DNA from: Isoetes taiwanensis
Taxonomy: Eukaryota; Streptophyta; Lycopodiopsida; Isoetales; Isoetaceae
Reading direction: 5' to 3'
Assembly: GCA_021234155.1 (NCBI GenBank)
Contig: JAJEKV010000017.1
Span: 10,857,525-10,921,524 of the forward strand
DNA length: 64,000 nt
Below are positions 57,905 through 64,000 of this stretch, one piece after another. Positions within the stretch are counted from its first letter, which is position 1; each line of letters begins with the position of its first letter. Below the pieces are notes generated by a model. The model saw nothing but the letters and a program-made list of their open reading frames with translations, was not told the origin of the DNA and searched no databases. A program made the position numbers and the translations under genes.

Positions 57905-58535
57905 CAATTTCTCAAAGAGGCCTTGAAGACTCTGAGATATCCCTTTCAACATATTCAATTTTTCCTTCTCGAGAGCGAGGTTACCATCTTGGACCTTCTC
58001 GCTTATTTTAGTCATTCTTTTGATAGCCAAAGCAACCTCAGATGGTCCACCTTTTGACTTTTCTTTTTTTCTTTGGATTTACAGTTCTTTTCTCATCAGG
58101 TGCCATCCTCTTTCCCCCATCCTCTTTCTCAATAGATGTATTAATACACTCCACTCCTTCTGTCTCAATAATGTCTTCCTCCTCCGTATTTTCTGCCATG
58201 GGTGTATTCGCATCTATAGCGCTGTCATGAGCATAACAAATAACATGAGCACGCTCACTCATATTAAACTGCTTGTCACTTCTTTTTGCATGCTTCAGTA
58301 TCTTTGTCCAAGTCTGGGCAATGTGAGACTAACTGCAAGCACAATTTCTGTCAAATATCAAAACTTTGCTTTTCCGCTTTAGTCATAAATTCCTCGTGCA
58401 GTTCTCCACGTAAGTGGATTAGAGCAACCACCCAATTGTCTTTCCAGTTTGTATTTCTTTCTTTTTGCACATCTCCAGCAGGCGCTTTAGCAGGCTCTTT
58501 TGCTTTTCTTCCACGAGGTTGCTTTTTCTAACTAG
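57905..58535 (-). pseudogene. ORF1 relic (copy 9)
   Basis: Acidic frame 58038-58262 (MAENTEEEDIIETEGVECIN). The SANT part reads KERNTNWKDNW (Gly replaced by Asn) and LRGELHEEF. Broken at the lysine run. Confidence 0.7.
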
Positions 58536-59068
58536 GCTCTAAAACAATTTCAGCAAGGTTTTGACTTGGCTCTGTTGTAATAAGAGGACTAGAATAAGGA
58601 TACATTGGAGGGATAGCTGATCGCCTTGCAATTAGACCACGCAAAAGTGCATGAAAATAGACAGGATAATTTGGATGTGGCAGAGTAGGTTGAGAGGATT
58701 CATGTACCTTGCTGACGATCGTGCATCACTAGGACTCAACAATTCAAGCATGATGAAAACATGAAGTGCTTGGCATACTTGAAGAAGACTTTGCCACATA
58801 GTTGGATCCATGCCAATAGATATAACCTAAGCATTCAATAAATAATAGAGAATGGTAAGCACATGGATTTGAAACAAAACATTAAAAAAAAAATATGGAA
58901 GATTAGTTTGACAATTATGCAATTACTTCATTAGAAATAGAACAAGTGGAAGACTAGTTTATCCAATGGAAAACAATTACTTCATTAGAAATAAAATAAG
59001 CAAAAAACAGTATTCGACTAGTTTGATTGATTTGTGAAGTGGAAGACAAGTTTAAAATGGCTGCTACT

Positions 59069-59690
59069 ACAGTTTCTCAAAGAGGCCTTGAAGACTTTGA
59101 GATATCCCTTTCAACATATTCAATTTTTCCTTCTCGAGAGCGAGGTTGGGCCTTCTCGCTTATTTTAGTCATTCTTTTGATAGCCAAAGCAACCTCAGAT
59201 GCTGCATCTTTTGACTTTTCTTTTTTTCTTTGGATTTATATCTTTCCTCATCAGGTGTGATCCTCTTTCCCCCATCCTCTTTGTCAATAGATGTCTTAAT
59301 ACTCTCCACTCCTTCTGTCTCAATAATGTCTTCCTCCTCCGTATTTTCTGCCATGGGTGTATTATCATCTATAGCGCTGTCATGAGCATAACAAATAACA
59401 TGAGCACGTTCACTCATATTAAACTGCTTGTCACTTCTTTTTGCATGCTTCAGTATCTTTGTCCAAGTCCGGGCAATGTGAGACTAACTACAAGTACAAT
59501 TTCTGCCAAATATCAAAACTTTGCTTTTCCGCTTTAGTAATAAATTCCTTGTGCAGTTCTCCACGTAAGCGGATTAGAGCAACCACCCAATTGTCTTTCC
59601 AGTTTGTACCTCTTTCTTTTTGCACATCTCCAGCAGGTGCTTTAGCAGGCTCTTTTGCTTTTCTTCCACGAGGTTTCTTTTTCTAACTAG
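59069..59690 (-). pseudogene. ORF1 relic (copy 10)
   Basis: Acidic frame 59169-59417 (82 codons). The codons for a short segment before the C-terminal helix are deleted (GCGAGGTTGGGCC), and five bases are lost at the stop-containing GGCTCTGA upstream of the SANT part. Confidence 0.7.
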
Positions 59691-59747
59691 GCAAACAATT
59701 TCAGCAAGGTTTTGACTTGGCTCTGTTATAATAAGAGGACTAGAATA

Positions 59748-60931
59748 GTATTGCAGATGATATAGTATTAATTTCAAGGGATGCAAGTGGGTTACAGAGA
59801 CACTTGGACGTGCTTGAGTCCTTTTGTTCCTCTAAGCAAATGCAGATTAATGTAAGTAAATAAAAAATAATGGTGTTTGGCGGCAAGGATTTCACTATAT
59901 TTACAGTGGGCGGTGCTCCTTTGCAAAAAGTGACAGAATATAAATATCTTGGGATTGATATGACATGTAATTACAGATGGACAAGGGCAGCTCAGAAACG
60001 CGCTTCAGGAGGACTGCGGGCCTTTTATGGTATGATTTATCAATGTAGGCTTAATAATTTTGAACATTGGAAGTTACGAAGATTGCTTTTTGGAGTTCAA
60101 GTGAAACCAGTTATTCTATATGGTAGCCCAGTATGGGGCCCTGGATTATCCCGAAAATGCTGGAATGGCATTGAGAATGTGCAGAAGCGTTTTTTATTAA
60201 GTGAGCTTGGTGCAAAGCCACAAACTCCATATTGCATGATGTTGGCTGAGACAGGCATGTTACCCTTAGAAGTGGAAGCCCTATGCAGAACAATAACTTT
60301 TGTTAATAGGGTTCTCACAATGGAAGTGGATAGATTTCCTCGCCTAGCCCTTGAGCAATCCAAGGATAAGGGGTGGTATTGTGAAGTGAGAAAATGGAGT
60401 ACTAAGTGGCTTGGACATGATGTGTGGCCGAAGTCAATTAAGTACAAAGAAGTTTATGGGGAGGTGAAGGCTTGTGTCCTAAAGGAAATGTGGAAGCTTG
60501 AACCAAACGGAGATGTTAAAAAAAGGTTCTATCTTGATGATATAAACAAGCTGGACACATATGAAGAACAGGAGTATTTGCTTGCAAACATCAACAGAAA
60601 GAACCGCATGTTAATTTCTCAATTGCGGTTATCATCGCATCACCTACATGTTGAAACAGGCAGATGGAATGGAACACCTCGTAATGAGAGATTTTGTCTA
60701 GGATGCCTAGACCCTGAAATTGAAACAGAGAAGCACGCGTTTCTGGAATGTTCAGCTTATGAGAATATCAGAACCAAATATGATATACAGAGCCAGACCT
60801 TGAGAGAGCTACTAGAAATACCTGCACATAAGTTAAGTGCTTATCTTAGGGATGTTTGGATGGAGCGTACAGACATTATACACTTATTTGATCTTATGGA
60901 TAGTTTTGATATTTCAGGTGCTTCGGATTGA
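59748..60931 (+). pseudogene. LINE ORF2 C-terminal part with one stop
   Basis: ADDIVLISRDASGLQRHLDV, then an in-frame TAA at 59861, then a 353-codon open frame: YKYLGIDMTCNYRWTRAAQK, YGSPVWGPGLSRKCWNGIEN, and the zinc-finger-like end FCLGCLDPEIETEKHAFLEC (C-X2-C-X7-H-X4-C pattern). No further breaks, so it is a younger insertion than the LINE at 45421. Its 5' end is lost at the second position of the YADD box. Confidence 0.88.
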
Positions 60932-61034
60932 GTGCCTATATTACGTTGCATTACATTATGTATTTTGTTTGCCATAGAGGCCTGGGGGCCTAAATGGCTT
61001 GATGAATAAATTAAATTAAATTAAATTAAATTAA
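59748..61034 (+). mobile_element. 5'-truncated LINE inserted in an array unit
   Basis: Inserted at AGAATA|AGGATAC of a unit, with the unit continuing on both sides. It begins inside the RT catalytic box (ADDIVLISRD) and ends with GGCCTGGGGGCCTAAATGG and a (TTAAA)n tail at about 61010-61034. A target duplication of a few A/T bases cannot be told from the tail. Confidence 0.85.
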
Positions 61035-61506
61035 ATAAGGATACATTGGAGGGATAGCTGATCGCCTTGCAATTAGACCACGCAAAAATGCATGGAAATA
61101 GACAGGATAATTTGGATGTGGCAGAGTAGGTTGAGAGGATTCATGTACCTTGCTGACGGTCGTGCATCACTAGGACTCAACAATTCAAGCATGAAGAAAA
61201 CATGAAGTGCTTGGCAAACTTGAAGAAGACTTTGCCACATAGTTGGATCCATGCCAATAGATATGACCTAACCATTCAATAAATAATAGAGAATGGTAAG
61301 CACATGGATTTGAAACAAAACATTAAAAAAAAAATGGAAGATTAGGTTGACAATTATGCAATTACTTCATTAGAAATAGAACAAGTGGAAGACTAGTTTA
61401 CCCAATGGAAAACAATTACTTCATAAGAAATAAAATAAGCAAAAAATGGTATTCAACTAGTTTGATTGATTTGACAAGTGGAAGACAAGTTTAAAATGGC
61501 TGCTAC

Positions 61507-62140
61507 TACAGTTTCTCAAAGAGGCCTTGAAGACTTTGAGATATCCCTTTCAACATATTCAATTTTTCCTTCTCGAGAGCGAGGTTACCATCTTGGGCCT
61601 TCTCGCTTATTTTAGTCATTCTTTTGATAGCCAAAGCAACCTCAGATGCTGCATCTTTTGACTTTTTCCTTTCAATTGGATTTACAGTTTTTTCTCCTCA
61701 GGTGTGATCCTCTTTCCCCCATCCTCTTTGTCAATAGATGTCTTAATACTCTCCACTCCTTCTGTCTCAATAATGTCTTCCTCCTCCGTATTTTCTGCCA
61801 TGGGTGTATTAGCATCTATAGCGCTGTCATGAGCATAACAAATAACATGAGCACGCTCACTCATATTAAACTGCTTGTCACTTCTTTTTGCATGCTTCAG
61901 TATCTTTGTCCAAGTCCGGGCAATGTGAGACTAACTGCAAGTACAATTTCTGCCAAATATCAAAACTTTGCTTTTCCGCTTTAGTAATAAATTCCTCGTG
62001 CAGTTCTCCACGTAAGCGGGTTAGAGCAACCACCCAATTGTCTTTTCAGTTTTTACCTCTTTCTTTTTGCACATCTCCAGCAGGCGCTTTAGCAGGCTCT
62101 TTTGCTTTTCTTCCACGAGGTTTCTTTTTCTAACTAGGCT
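61507..62140 (-). pseudogene. ORF1 relic (copy 11)
   Basis: Acidic frame 61682-61864 ending in GGKRITPEEKKL. The basic run is altered (TTTCAATTGG for the usual CTTTGG), so the C-terminal helix is out of frame. Confidence 0.7.
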
Positions 62141-62652
62141 CTGAAACAATTTTAGCAAGGTTTTGACTTGGCTCTGTTATAATAAGAGGACTAGAATAAG
62201 GATACATTGCAGGGATAGCTGATCGCCTTACAATTAGACCAGGCAAAAGTGCATGAAAATAGACAGGATAATTTGGATGTGGCAGAGTAGGTTGAGAGGA
62301 TTCATGTACCTTGCTGACGGTCGTGCATCACTAAGCCTTAACAATTCAAGCATGATGAAAACATGAAGTGCTTGGCAAACTTGAAGAAGACTTTGCCACA
62401 TAGTTGGATCCATGCCAATAGATATGACCTAAGCATTCAATAAATAATAGAGAATGGTAAGCACATGGATTTGAAACAAAACATTAAAAAAAATGGAAGA
62501 TTAGTTTGACAATTATGCAATTACTTCATTAGAAATAGAACAAGTGGAAGACTAGTTTATCCAATGGAAAACAATTACTTTAAGCAAAAAACGGTATTCA
62601 ATTAGTTTGATTGATTTGACAAGTGGAAGACAAGTTTAAAATGGCTTCTACT

Positions 62653-63290
62653 ACAGTTTCTCAAAGAGGCCTTGAAGACTTTGAGATATCCCTTTCAACA
62701 TATTCAATTTTTCCTTCTCGAGAGCGAGGTTACCATCTTGGGCCTTCTCGCTTATTTTAGTCATTCTTTTGATAGCCAAAGCAACCTCAGATGCTGCATC
62801 TTTTGACTTTTTCCTTTTAATTGGATTTACAGTTTTTTCTCATCAGGTGTGATCCTCTTTCCCCCATCCTCTTTGTCAATAGATGTCTTAATACTCTCCA
62901 CTCCTTCTGTCTCAATAATGTCTTCCTCCTCCGTATTTTCTGCCATGGGTGTATTAGCATCTATAGCGCTGTCATGAGCATAACAAATAACATGAGCACG
63001 CTCACTCATATTAAACTGCTTGTCACTTCTTTTTGCATGCTTCAGTATCTTTGTCCAAGTCCGGGCAATGTGAGACTAACTGCAAGTACAATTTCTGCCA
63101 AATATCAAAACTTTGCTTTTCCGCTTTAGTAATAAATTCCTCGTGCAGTTCTCCACGTAAGCGGATTAGAGCAACCACCCAATCGTCTTTCCAGTTTGTA
63201 CCTCTTTCTTTTTGCACATCTCCGGTGAGGGCTTTTTAGCGTGCTCTTTTTTGCTTTTCTTCCACGAGGTTTCTTTTTCTAACTAGGCTC
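62653..63290 (-). pseudogene. ORF1 relic (copy 12)
   Basis: Very similar to copy 11, including the altered basic run, so they share a recent duplication. The SANT frame is 63023-63217 with KDDW for KDNW. The stretch upstream (CTCCGGTGAGGGCTTTTTAG) is rearranged. Confidence 0.72.
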
Positions 63291-63750
63291 TGAAACAATT
63301 TTAGCAAGGTTTTGACTTGGCTCTGTTATAATAAGAGGACTAGAATAAGGATACATTGCAGGGATAGCTGATCGCCTTACAATTAGACCAGGCAAAAGTG
63401 CATGAAAATAGACAGGATAATTTGGATGTGGCAGAGTAGGTTGAGAGGATTCATGTACCTTGCTGACGGTCGTGCATCACTAAGCCTTAACAATTCAAGC
63501 ATGATGAAAACATGAAGTGCTTGGCAAACTTGAAGAAGACTTTGCCACATAGTTGGATCCATGCCAATAGATATGACCTAAGCATTCAATAAATAATAGA
63601 GAATGGTAAGCACATGGATTCGAAACAAAACATTAAAAAAAAAAAATGGAAGATTAGCTTGACAATTATGCAATTACTTCATTAGAAATAGAACAAGTGG
63701 AAGACTAGTTTACCCAATCGAAAACAATTACTTCATTAAAAATAAAATAA

Positions 63751-64000
63751 GAATAGAATAGAATAGAATAGAATAGAATAGAATAGAATAGAATAGAATA
63801 GAATAGAATAGAATAGAATAGAATAGAATAGAATAGAATAGAATAGAATAGAATAGAATAGAATTGTTTTTATCGTCCACGGAGACCAATCGGCCTATGG
63901 GACCCAATACAAAAGCATATTAGTCACATTTTTCCTTGGATTAAAAACCCCCCCCGAAGGGTTTTCGAGGAAAATCTTGGCAACAATAAGATCTGCTTAT
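63751..64000 (-). mobile_element. Second SINE-like element with long (TATTC)n tail, cut by window edge
   Basis: A run of about 22 AGAAT units (63751-63863), then ATCGTCCACGGAGACCAAT, GGCCTATGGGACCCAA and a GAAGGGTTTTCG hairpin, the same order as at 44600-44730. It lies on the minus strand, with its body continuing beyond the window. Confidence 0.72.

Larger units (their letters stand above)
57427..63750 (-). repeat. Array block 4: Harbinger ORF1 units
   Basis: Anchors at about 57889, 59053, 61491 and 62637. Spacings are 1164, 1151 after removing the inserted LINE, and 1146. Units here are more alike than those of block 2. The block is ended by a TATTC-tailed element at the right edge. Confidence 0.92.

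Overview
The window is nuclear DNA from a land plant. Evidence: an intron-containing DEG7-type (Do-like 7) protease gene, a PPR gene relic, a class II trehalose-6-phosphate synthase fragment, a ketopantoate hydroxymethyltransferase exon, and plant-type Copia, Helitron, PIF/Harbinger and LINE elements. The PPR relic is built of consecutive 31-residue motifs. Together with the transposon load this suggests a seed-free vascular plant (fern or lycophyte), but that is inference; no species can be named. Only one host gene, DEG7 at the left edge, looks intact as far as it can be seen. Almost everything else is transposon sequence, much of it nested.

Layout. 1-3264: 5' part of DEG7 on the minus strand, seven exons, running off the left edge. 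3265-6660: unannotated DNA with three or four foldback elements and short tandem repeats. 6668-12054: a decayed autonomous Helitron (Rep plus Pif1-type helicase) with a clear 3' end (hairpin plus CTAG). 12056-13920: a probable LTR with tRNA-iMet primer site and a broken gag. 14160-16300: little recognisable. 16305-63750: a discontinuous tandem array of a unit of about 1.16 kb that encodes, on the minus strand, a trihelix/SANT-like DNA-binding protein. The array lies beside a HARBI1-like transposase relic (20537-21640), so the repeated protein is probably the ORF1 (Myb-like) partner of a PIF/Harbinger transposon.

The array is a target for later insertions and records their order. A Copia element (25596-36688, TSD CTTCT) splits one unit and itself carries a 5.5-kb foreign block with two intact gag-like ORFs, a purine tract and a palindromic tandem repeat. 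A second copy of the same array/Copia junction lies at 16305-19583, pointing to segmental duplication. A 5315-bp non-autonomous Helitron (38687-44001, minus strand) sits exactly between A and T of an array spacer and carries a trehalose-6-phosphate synthase fragment. A SINE-like element with a TATTC tail (44591-44970), a 5'-truncated LINE (45421-49541) and a second truncated LINE (59748-61034) follow.

Between the array blocks, 49541-52590 holds a PPR pseudogene and a panB exon relic. At 52591-57426 three LTRs alternate with two non-coding 1.3-kb internal regions: a non-autonomous LTR element in tandem. The most notable items are the gene-carrying Helitron with resolvable ends, the tandem amplification of the Harbinger ORF1 unit, and the LTR-internal-LTR-internal-LTR array.
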